This document shows positions 52,423 to 58,493 of a stretch of 58,493 bases of DNA, one piece after another. Position 1 is the first letter of the stretch. Every line of letters begins with the position of its first letter. Below the pieces are notes generated by a model that was not told where the DNA came from, searched no databases, and worked only from the letters and a program-made list of their open reading frames with translations. Made by a program: the position numbers and the translations under genes. Origin of the DNA: Chitinophagales bacterium (GTDB taxonomy: Bacteria > Bacteroidota > Bacteroidia > Chitinophagales > CAIOSU01); contig JAGYJT010000020.1 of the NCBI GenBank assembly GCA_018401955.1, positions 1-58,493 of the forward strand. The letters run 5' to 3'.

Positions 52423-52488
52423 AACTAACGTTTTTTGGTGTAGAGGCAAGTTTATAGGCACAAGTGGCTAGATTTTTATTGATATATA

Positions 52489-52496
52489 CAAAGGTA
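52489..52496 (-). promoter_or_regulatory. -7 box of symporter gene
   Basis: TACCTTTG on the minus strand matches TAnnTTTG, 133 nt before the symporter ATG, giving a leader of about 130 nt. Confidence 0.4.
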
Positions 52497-52573
52497 CCTG
52501 CCATATTTAGCCCGAAGCTTTACGGTATCCTGTTTTTTCAATCCCCAATCACAAATTTCAACGCTAAAAACAC

Positions 52574-52594
52574 TATCTTTGCAACTCTGTTGCA
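52574..52594 (+). promoter_or_regulatory. -7 box overlapped by operator TGCAAC-N3-GTTGCA
   Basis: TATCTTTG at 52574-52581 is followed without a break by the palindrome TGCAACTCTGTTGCA at 52580-52594; the last TG of the box is the first TG of the palindrome. The TonB receptor ATG is at 52598. The same overlap occurs at 55043-55063. Confidence 0.7.
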
Positions 52595-52597
52595 CAA

Positions 52598-54979
52598 ATG
52601 AAGTGGATAATCTGGATATGCTTGTTACTGAATGTGTTGCCATTGGTGGCGCAACAGCCCGTGGTGTATACGGTGCGCGGCACTATAGTATCTACCGACG
52701 ATGGTAAAGGCATACCTGGTGTAAATATCTATCTGCACGAGACCAAAACAGGCTCAACCACCGATAGCTTGGGCAACTACAGCATACCCAACGTAAAAAA
52801 AGGCAGCTATCACTTGCACATTACCATGTTGGGTTTTGCCCCTATGGATAAGACTATAAAGGTAGACGAAACCTTAAAGCCGCTCAACTTTGAGCTTCAA
52901 CCCAGTTATATTGAGATTGGCCGGGTAACCATCGAAAGTGATATGCTGAAAAGCGGCATGAAGGAAAAATCGTTGAACATTACCGTAGCCGACGAAGAAT
53001 ACCTGCTTAAAAATTATGGCGGAAGCCTGCCCCAAACACTGGAAAAGATACCGGGTGTTACGCTCATAAGCATGGGTACAGGCATTGCTAAGCCCGTAAT
53101 AAGGGGGTTATCGTTAAACAGGGTTATTGTAAACGACCATGGCATAAAGATGGAGGGCCAGCAATGGGGCTTTGACCATGGGCTGGAGCTTGACCAATAC
53201 GATGTGCAACGCATTGAGCTGATAAAAGGAGCCACCTCATTGCTTTACGGCTCAGAGGGCATTGGCGGCATAATAAACATATTGCCGCCCCTAATACCTG
53301 CCGAAGGCAGCTTAAATGCCGATGTGCTAACCACGTACCGAAGCAACAACCACCTGATAGCCAACAGTGTGGGTATAAGCGGCAACCATAAAAAAACGTT
53401 TTACCGCCTGCGCGTTACCACCCAAGATTTTGGCGACTACCGCATGCCTGCCGATGAGTTTACCTATAACGGCTTTGTATTGCCATTGGTAAACAACAGG
53501 CTGAAAAACACGGCTGGCCAAGAGCGCAACGTAACCGGCAGCGTAGGTATAGTGCGCAATTGGGGCAACCTGCGCCTTACGGTAAGCAACTTCCATCAGC
53601 GTGCGGGTATGTTTGCCGGTGCCATAGGTACCCCGCGCAGCTACCAACTTACCGACGATGGCAACCCACGCGATATACAGTTGCCCATGCAACGCAACAA
53701 CCATTTTAAGGCCGTTATCAATAGCAAACTATTAATACGCGATAGCTGGCTGCATACCGACCTGGGCTACCAGCAAAACTACCGCCGCGAAGAGAGCACC
53801 CCGCACTTTCATGGTAAAGGGCCTACCCCAAAAGGTACGCTGGCATTGGGCCTACGCCTCGATACCTGGACTTTGAACAGCAACTACCACAAATACCTCA
53901 ACTCAAGGCTGAAAATGGTAACAGGCATTGCCTTACAATACCGTAGTAATGAGCGAGATGGATTCGAGTTTTTACTGCCGGGCTACCAAGCGGCCAATGC
54001 CGGGGCATTGTTTTATTTGGAGTATACCCTTACCGAGCGCACCACCCTTAGCGGCGGTATACGTTTTGATTATGGGTGGCAGCACATTGAGCAGTACATT
54101 GAGCCCATTTATATCAATAACGAAACCATTGGCGGTTACAATCAGCGGGTAGGTGACTTTACCCGAAGCTTTTACAATCCATCGGGTGCCGTTGGCTTAT
54201 CATACTCACCCAACCAGCAATGGAACATAAAAGTAAACGGTGCCCGTAGTTTTAGGGTGCCCAGCCCCGCCGAGTTGGGCCAAAACGGTGTACACCACGG
54301 TACCTTCCGCCACGAGCAGGGCGACTCTACCCTCCGCTCCGAAACGGGAATACAGTTTGATGCTGGCGCATATTTCAGCAAGAAAAAAGTGCGATTTGAG
54401 TTTACCCCATATTTCTATTACTTCGACAACTACATATACCTTCGCCCAACAGGCAGTTTCTCGCCCTTTGTTGATGCAGGCCAAATATACCGATACACCG
54501 AGGCCCCAGCTATAGTTACCGGCAGCGAAATGGTATTGGAGTATCACCCCATAGAAAAATTACACCTAGAGACCGCCTTGGAGTATGTGCACAACATCAA
54601 CCTAAATACCAACTTGCCGCTCCCGTTTACACCGCCATTTTCTGTTAGCCTATCGGGCGACTATGATTTTGGCGCATTGGGCAAAAAAATTGAAAGTCTC
54701 TACATAGGGGCCAGCTACAAATACTATGCCCCACAAAACCAAGTCGACCGCAACGAACTATCTACACCCGGCTACTCGCTGGTGCAGGCCAGTGCGGGCA
54801 TCCGTTTACGCCTAGGCAACCAAGAACTAGAGATACAGCTACGCGCCGATAACCTCTTAGATGCCAAATACCTTAACCACCTAAGCCGCTACCGCATCCT
54901 CAACCTCCCTGAGCCTGGCCGCAACTTTATGGTAACAGTAAAATTGCCGCTGGTAGTACTTAAGGGGAAGGGGGAGTAA
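52598..54979 (+). CDS. TonB-dependent outer membrane receptor, metal-type
   Basis: A 793-residue outer-membrane receptor with a signal peptide (MKWIIWICLLLNVLPLVAQ), a CarboxypepD_reg-like domain (residues about 25-105, DGKGIPGVNIYLHETKTGSTT), a plug domain (KIPGVTLISMG, GIKMEGQQWGFDHGLELDQYD) and a long beta barrel. Barrel loops are rich in His and acidic residues: ESTPHFHGKGPTP and GVHHGTFRHEQGDSTL, the latter placed where zinc-type receptors have a GPH-x-A-T-x-x-x-E-x-G motif. It ends in a typical aromatic-rich C-terminal strand (FMVTVKLPLVVLKGKGE). It likely takes up a metal such as zinc. Next gene is a His-rich lipoprotein with the same operator. Confidence 0.85.
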   Translation: MKWIIWICLLLNVLPLVAQQPVVYTVRGTIVSTDDGKGIPGVNIYLHETKTGSTTDSLGNYSIPNVKKGSYHLHITMLGFAPMDKTIKVDETLKPLNFELQPSYIEIGRVTIESDMLKSGMKEKSLNITVADEEYLLKNYGGSLPQTLEKIPGVTLISMGTGIAKPVIRGLSLNRVIVNDHGIKMEGQQWGFDHGLELDQYDVQRIELIKGATSLLYGSEGIGGIINILPPLIPAEGSLNADVLTTYRSNNHLIANSVGISGNHKKTFYRLRVTTQDFGDYRMPADEFTYNGFVLPLVNNRLKNTAGQERNVTGSVGIVRNWGNLRLTVSNFHQRAGMFAGAIGTPRSYQLTDDGNPRDIQLPMQRNNHFKAVINSKLLIRDSWLHTDLGYQQNYRREESTPHFHGKGPTPKGTLALGLRLDTWTLNSNYHKYLNSRLKMVTGIALQYRSNERDGFEFLLPGYQAANAGALFYLEYTLTERTTLSGGIRFDYGWQHIEQYIEPIYINNETIGGYNQRVGDFTRSFYNPSGAVGLSYSPNQQWNIKVNGARSFRVPSPAELGQNGVHHGTFRHEQGDSTLRSETGIQFDAGAYFSKKKVRFEFTPYFYYFDNYIYLRPTGSFSPFVDAGQIYRYTEAPAIVTGSEMVLEYHPIEKLHLETALEYVHNINLNTNLPLPFTPPFSVSLSGDYDFGALGKKIESLYIGASYKYYAPQNQVDRNELSTPGYSLVQASAGIRLRLGNQELEIQLRADNLLDAKYLNHLSRYRILNLPEPGRNFMVTVKLPLVVLKGKGE

Positions 54980-55019
54980 ACCATTATTCATCCAATTGTT
55001 ATTTAATTCACTAAACTTC

Positions 55020-55063
55020 TTGCAACATTGTTGCAACTTGTTTATATTTGCAACATTGTTGCA
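55020..55063 (+). promoter_or_regulatory. Double operator over the DUF4625 promoter
   Basis: TTGCAACATTGTTGCAA (55020-55036) and TGCAACATTGTTGCA (55049-55063) are copies of TGCAAC-N3-GTTGCA 28 nt apart. TTG 55020-55022 with a 20-nt spacer to TATATTTG (55043-55050) makes a full promoter, the first operator covering the -33 and the second the -7 element. The lipoprotein ATG is at 55094. Confidence 0.75.
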
Positions 55064-55093
55064 CAAATTGATAAACCAAAACACAACACGTTT

Positions 55094-55870
55094 ATGAAAA
55101 AAGTATCTTATAGCTTGATGATGCTGGCTGCTGTCGGTATTACGTTTAGCTCTTGCAGTAAAGACGAAGACACCGAAAAACCCAACATAGAGGCCGTAAC
55201 CCTTGAAAGCAAATGGGCCGCTGCGGGTGACGAAATAGGTTTAGATTTGGTGTTTACCGATAACAAAGGCCTGAAAGAATACAAAATTGACATCCACGAC
55301 GATTTTGACGGCCATAGCCACGGCAAAACAGCCAGCTACGAGAAGTTTGAGACCGTAGTGATAAACCAGATAAGCGGCCTGAGCTTTGACGACCATGTGC
55401 ACATTGATGTACCTGCAAATGCCATGGCCGGCCCCTACCATGTAGGCGTGTATGTGCTAGACCAAGATGGCAACCAAAGCAACACTAGAACGCTTACGGT
55501 TTACATTACCAATAGCGGTATGGCCAACATTAATGTAACCAATATGAGCGAAACCGCCGAAAACGATGCTACCCCAGGCAGTAACGTTACTTTGGAAGGT
55601 ACTATAACCGCTGGTATAGGTAACATAGAGGAAATTGTGGTATCCATTAAAAAAGAAGATGACCACAGCCATGGTAAAGTTGCCGATGGAGATGACGAAA
55701 TATTTGAGTGGGACCAAGATTTTGCCACCCCAGTAGCTAGTTGGGATTTTGCCGACCTAGGCCCTATTGCCATACCGGCCAACGCCAACGGGCACTATGA
55801 ACTTGAAGTATGGGCTAAAGATGTAGATGGTAACATTGCCGTTAAGCATTACGAAATGCACATTGAATAA
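55094..55870 (+). CDS. His-rich DUF4625 lipoprotein
   Basis: A 258-residue lipoprotein from ATG 55094 (MKKVSYSLMMLAAVGITFSS then C); a longer frame from 55028 would include promoter and operator bases. The mature part has two DUF4625-like beta domains. Domain 1 has KPNIEAVTLESKWAAAGDEI, DIHDDFDGHSHGK and DDHVHIDVPANAMAG; domain 2 has IEEIVVSIKKEDDHSHGKVA and ends HYEMHIE. The H-x-H and D-D-H-x-H clusters could bind Zn or Cu. Anchored at the membrane, it probably works with the TonB receptor just upstream, having a matching operator. Confidence 0.8.
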   Translation: MKKVSYSLMMLAAVGITFSSCSKDEDTEKPNIEAVTLESKWAAAGDEIGLDLVFTDNKGLKEYKIDIHDDFDGHSHGKTASYEKFETVVINQISGLSFDDHVHIDVPANAMAGPYHVGVYVLDQDGNQSNTRTLTVYITNSGMANINVTNMSETAENDATPGSNVTLEGTITAGIGNIEEIVVSIKKEDDHSHGKVADGDDEIFEWDQDFATPVASWDFADLGPIAIPANANGHYELEVWAKDVDGNIAVKHYEMHIE

Positions 55871-55900
55871 ATCGGGATTGTAGTTTTCATGCTCACCATA

Positions 55901-55931
55901 AGCCAGAACGTTAATAGCGTTCTGGCTTTTT
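55901..55931 (+). terminator. Rho-independent terminator
   Basis: AGCCAGAACG and CGTTCTGGCT form a 10-bp perfect stem with the 7-nt loop TTAATAG, followed by a T run (55927-55931). It closes the TonB/DUF4625 unit, and on the other strand it could also end the tadA transcript. Confidence 0.85.
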
Positions 55932-55943
55932 AGTTATGGCTGG

Positions 55944-56399
55944 TTATAACTTATCCAGCTCCCGCTTTTTCCTGAAAAAGTCCTTCATTAGTTGGCCGCA
56001 ATCGTGCTCTAGTAGGCCTTTCTCTACATGGGTGGTTTGGTTGAATAGTTGGTTATCAAAATGCGTGAATCCATAGCGATTGTCGCCGGCAGCATAATAC
56101 ACGGCGCCAATTTTCGACCAGAACAACGCCGTGGCGCACATCATGCAAGGCTCAATAGTAACGTATATGGCACAATCGGTTAGGTACTTGCTGCCCAGCG
56201 TGTTGGTAGCCGAGGTAATGGCCAACATTTCGGCATGGGCGGTAGGGTCTTTTAAGCGCTCTACCTGGTTGTATGCCTTAGCAATAACCCGGCTATGCGA
56301 CACCACCACTGCCCCAATAGGCACCTCGTCTTCGGCCAATGCTTGCTTAGCCTCTTTCAAAGCCAACTCCATAAAATGCTGGTGTACGTTGATAATCAT
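55944..56399 (-). CDS. tadA: tRNA-specific adenosine deaminase TadA-like
   Basis: A 151-residue zinc deaminase that makes inosine at tRNA-Arg position 34. The zinc/active-site motifs are complete: HAEMLAI (His55, Glu57) and PCMMC (Cys85, Cys88), spaced as in TadA. EVPIGAVVVSHSRVIAKAYN is the substrate-facing N-terminal block. Length is normal. Guanine or cytosine deaminases share the motif but the P-C-M-M-C form and the fold of the C-terminal helix favour TadA. It ends at the terminator behind the DUF4625 gene. Confidence 0.88.
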   Translation of the reverse strand: MIINVHQHFMELALKEAKQALAEDEVPIGAVVVSHSRVIAKAYNQVERLKDPTAHAEMLAITSATNTLGSKYLTDCAIYVTIEPCMMCATALFWSKIGAVYYAAGDNRYGFTHFDNQLFNQTTHVEKGLLEHDCGQLMKDFFRKKRELDKL

Positions 56400-56412
56400 T
56401 GGGTTTATAGAT

Positions 56413-57534
56413 TTATTCTGAAAGAATTCGGTAAAGCTCGGAGTTTAGATAATATACATTGCCTTGTAGGGTTCTTTTCTCCAAAACACCCATTTCAGTT
56501 AGTCTATCCAGATATTTTCGTGCGGTATTCTCGGCATACAACCCTTTCTCTGTTAAGTGCTTAACCTTGGTAAAAGGTTGCGTAAACAAAGCATCTACCA
56601 GTGGTTCTGGTCTCAATATATTTTCCTCAATTGTGGCATGCAGAATAGCATCCTTTGCGGATATAATGTCATTTATTTTGTAGTATGTATTGTTTGAGGT
56701 TGACTCAACCGCCGAAAGCATAAACAATAGCCATGTTTTCCAATCGCCTCTTTGTGATACGCCTGCCAACCCAGCGTAATAGTCATCCTTGTGCTCCAAG
56801 ATGTATCTACTCAAATATAGAATAGGGTAATCCAACAATCCCTTTTTAGTAAGGTAATGGATATTCATTATCCTTCCGCTTCGCCCGTTACCGTCCCTGA
56901 ATGGATGGATTGCCTCATATTGGAAATGCGCTATCGCCATTTTGATGAGCGGATCAGTATTAAACGTTTCATCATCATTCAAGAAACTTAACAAATTGTC
57001 AAGTTTGGCTTCTACAATGCCTTTGCCCCTGGGTGGGGTATAAAACGGCTTGCCAGCGTTGGGGCCTGCCCCCCCCTGCTTTATATAGGTTTGGGCAATA
57101 GGAGTGCGAATACCATCTGTATATTGGGTAACGATTTGATAGGTATTTACAAGATACTGGTTGTTAAAACCTGAATGCTGTAAGTACTCAAAACCTTGCC
57201 ACAATGCTTCACGGTAGTTTAGCACTTCTTTAGCTGGACCTTGTTGTACTGCGAGGCTGTTTACCTCTTCACTGAAGGCCTTATACAGCTCATCATCGGT
57301 AGTAAAAATATTCTCGATTGCACTCGAAGCCTTAGCCTCTTGCAAGCTAATGCTATTGATTAATACTGCTTGGTTGGGAATGGCAATGCTCCGGCCTTGT
57401 AACCTGCCAAGTGCGGCCTTAGCCTCGCCAAGCCGCTTTAGAACATCCACCTGCTCATAATAGTCGTTGTCTATTGGGAGCTCGGGTAAATTGTTCCACG
57501 GAACCGTTCTATCTGGATTGATTAAATAGGCCAT
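56413..57534 (-). CDS. Fic family protein (AMPylase-type)
   Basis: A 373-residue Fic-fold protein. The Fic motif is intact, HPFRDGNGRSGRIMN (H-P-F-x-x-G-N-G-R) near residue 215. Near residue 65 is SSAIEN, which fits the (S/T)-x-x-x-E-(G/N) inhibitory helix; here it is in the N-terminal half (class II-like). The C-terminus holds a winged-helix part (ARKYLDRLTEMGVLEKRT). Such proteins transfer AMP onto targets and are held off by the inhibitory helix. Upstream is a 72-bp tandem array of possible operator sites plus a dyad over the start, hinting at tight control. Confidence 0.85.
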   Translation of the reverse strand: MAYLINPDRTVPWNNLPELPIDNDYYEQVDVLKRLGEAKAALGRLQGRSIAIPNQAVLINSISLQEAKASSAIENIFTTDDELYKAFSEEVNSLAVQQGPAKEVLNYREALWQGFEYLQHSGFNNQYLVNTYQIVTQYTDGIRTPIAQTYIKQGGAGPNAGKPFYTPPRGKGIVEAKLDNLLSFLNDDETFNTDPLIKMAIAHFQYEAIHPFRDGNGRSGRIMNIHYLTKKGLLDYPILYLSRYILEHKDDYYAGLAGVSQRGDWKTWLLFMLSAVESTSNNTYYKINDIISAKDAILHATIEENILRPEPLVDALFTQPFTKVKHLTEKGLYAENTARKYLDRLTEMGVLEKRTLQGNVYYLNSELYRILSE

Positions 57535-57558
57535 TAAAAGTAAAGATAGTACTTTTAA
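57534..57558 (-). promoter_or_regulatory. Dyad over fic start, with near -7 box
   Basis: TTAAAAGTA (57534-57542) and TACTTTTAA (57550-57558) form a perfect 9-bp dyad with centre AAGATAG. Read on the minus strand the centre contains TATCTTTA, one base from TAnnTTTG, and the dyad ends at the fic ATG. Confidence 0.55.
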
Positions 57559-57563
57559 TTCTG

Positions 57564-57707
57564 CCTCGCCTTAAAAACAGTCACTTTTTAAGGTGAGGTC
57601 TATTTCTCGCCTTAAAATGTAACGCATTAAGCTACTCTGACCTTAAAAAATGGTTGTTTTTAAGGCGAGCTCAATTTTTGACCTTAAACTTAATGCCAAA
57701 ATGGACC
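57564..57707. repeat. 72-bp tandem array of CCTTAAAA sites
   Basis: Six CCTTAAAA-type sites in two repeating sets: forward 57569, reverse 57585, forward 57610, then forward 57641, reverse 57657, forward 57682. All offsets differ by exactly 72 nt between sets. Forward-reverse pairs form hairpins with 7-nt loops (CCTCGCCTTAAAAA with TTTTTAAGGTGAGG at 57564-57598, one G-T pair; CCTTAAAAA with TTTTTAAGG at 57641-57665). Confidence 0.75.
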
Positions 57708-57761
57708 GCTAACATTAAAATTTGCGTTTTTTAATGTTTGGTTACTTCAACTCGTAACATG

Positions 57762-57812
57762 TGTCATACTGAGCCCTTCGACAAAAGCTCAGGATAAACT
57801 CAGTCGAAGTGC
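57762..57812. repeat. Dispersed palindromic repeat (CTGAG / CTTCGAC type)
   Basis: CTGAGCCCTTCGACAAAAG, then CTCAGGATAAACTCAG and TCGAAGTG, give nested inverted repeats (CTGAGC/GCTCAG and CTTCGAC/GTCGAAG). The sequence resembles a dispersed bacterial repeat seen in many genomes (recalled, not searched). It is the only copy in the window. Confidence 0.5.
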
Positions 57813-57822
57813 GTAACCAACT

Positions 57823-58493
57823 CTACACCGCCCCTTCCAACTCACCGTCATCCTCTACCAAGCTGGCATCCAGCTGAAAGTTGTTTTTTACGAAGTTGCA
57901 CCACTGGCAATTGCTGTCGTTACAGCCTTGCTTAAACTCCAGGTTTTGGATGCCGCGGTAGGTTTCTTTAATCTGGGCGCGCACCACGTTCAAATCTTCG
58001 GGGTTGATGATGATTTTGTGCTTATAGTACTCTTTGGTTTTGCGGTCGGGCTCAATAAAATCAAACTCCGTAGATACTACCGTCCAGCCTTTGGTGTCTT
58101 CATTATCAACTAGCAACTTATAGAAAACCCCTTGGCGCCAGTAATCACCGCCATGTTTCTCTTCGTGGGTGGGCTCTTCTTTCTTATAATCTTCGGTAGG
58201 TGGGTAAAACTTCTTTTTGGCGTACTCAAACTTACCCGTTTTATAATCCACCACGTTAACGTACTTGCCGTCAAACTCTAGTTTATCGAGCTTACCATTA
58301 ATCGGGATATCGTCGATAACGGTTTTAAGGTTGCGTTCTACCACCGCTACTTTGTTCCATTCGCCAACGTATTTATTGTAATACTCTGGCAAAATAAGGC
58401 GGCCATACTCCAATCGGCGCTCATAATCCTCATCCGTAAACGAGTCTTGGTGGCGGCGCATGTACCATTCAAAATCTTGTACCAAGGTTTCAG
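57823..58493 (-). CDS. C-terminal nuclease part of helicase-nuclease (starts beyond window)
   Basis: The frame is open at the right edge, so the N-terminus is missing; about 223 residues are visible. They hold a RecB-like PD-(D/E)XK nuclease: the strand pair PINGKLDKLEF, then YVNVVDYKTGK (Asp, then D-Y-K-T-G), and YWRQGVFYKLLV (Q-x-x-x-Y). CNDSNCQWCNFV at the end has the Cys typical of the Fe-S or zinc clip of such nucleases. It probably belongs to a UvrD/Rep-type helicase fused to a nuclease, as in AddAB-like repair enzymes. Confidence 0.75.
   Translation of the reverse strand, partial: ETLVQDFEWYMRRHQDSFTDEDYERRLEYGRLILPEYYNKYVGEWNKVAVVERNLKTVIDDIPINGKLDKLEFDGKYVNVVDYKTGKFEYAKKKFYPPTEDYKKEEPTHEEKHGGDYWRQGVFYKLLVDNEDTKGWTVVSTEFDFIEPDRKTKEYYKHKIIINPEDLNVVRAQIKETYRGIQNLEFKQGCNDSNCQWCNFVKNNFQLDASLVEDDGELEGAV

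Noticed and set aside
1..58493. CRISPR arrays, tRNA or rRNA genes, insertion sequences or transposases
   Set aside because: No direct-repeat/spacer pattern, no cloverleaf-like T-loop and no transposase-like frame was found on either strand when read through; only short palindromic repeats occur.

Overview
The window looks like a chromosomal segment of a member of the Bacteroidota, probably one with a type IX secretion system and gliding-type genes. The evidence is a PorZ-like propeller protein with a type IX sorting tail next to recO, a gldA-gldF-gldG cluster, the ileS / TraR-DksA-like / lspA operon, SusC-style TonB receptor architecture, many lipoproteins, and repeated TAnnTTTG promoter boxes, which are the -7 element typical of this phylum. 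No rRNA, tRNA, CRISPR array or transposase was seen. I cannot place it below phylum level from sequence reading alone.

Layout. 1-8086 (all minus strand) is a phage-derived tail module: a lambda G / G-T type tail assembly chaperone pair with a -1 frameshift site, small structural proteins, a large structural protein with a lectin-like middle, and four glycosyltransferase-like genes set between them as cargo. The gene-to-gene spacers are built of 7-nt AAC-rich repeats. No head genes or integrase are visible, and the module ends abruptly at about 8090, next to housekeeping DNA. 8385-25761 is ordinary core genome: aldose epimerase, DUF4836 lipoprotein, superoxide dismutase, RmlD-like reductase, YbaB, dienelactone hydrolase, NUDIX hydrolase, kynurenine monooxygenase, lspA, TraR/DksA-like, ileS, SEC-C protein and an RND-type exporter. 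25914-39353 holds porZ-recO, two envelope genes, a hipBA toxin-antitoxin pair with its operator array, the gldA-gldF-gldG-DUF4340 operon, a DUF2911 protein and an enoyl-CoA hydratase. 39354-40084 is mostly non-coding with one candidate 31-residue membrane peptide. 40085-41922 is a tightly coupled two-gene cassette of an OLD-like AAA ATPase and a small PD-(D/E)XK-like protein, a candidate anti-phage system.

42069-48326 carries a SanA-like protein and an outer-membrane folding operon (two SurA/PpiC-type proteins, a PpiC-like lipoprotein and MoxR). 48327-52355 has a lipoprotein, a vanadium-haloperoxidase-like PAP2 lipoprotein, a small membrane protein and an AGCS amino-acid/sodium symporter with an unusual N-terminal domain. 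52598-55870 is a TonB receptor followed by a His-rich DUF4625 lipoprotein. Each has its own promoter overlapped by the same palindrome TGCAAC-N3-GTTGCA, so the pair looks like one metal-responsive uptake system. 55944-58493 has tadA, a Fic protein preceded by a 72-bp tandem operator-like array, and the C-terminal nuclease end of a helicase-nuclease that runs off the window.

The best candidates for something new are the tail module with its glycosyltransferase cargo and 7-nt spacers, the ATPase/nuclease-like cassette, the shared palindrome of the TonB/DUF4625 pair, and the symmetrical operator arrays of hipBA and fic. Functions are inferred from motifs read by eye; no database search was run.
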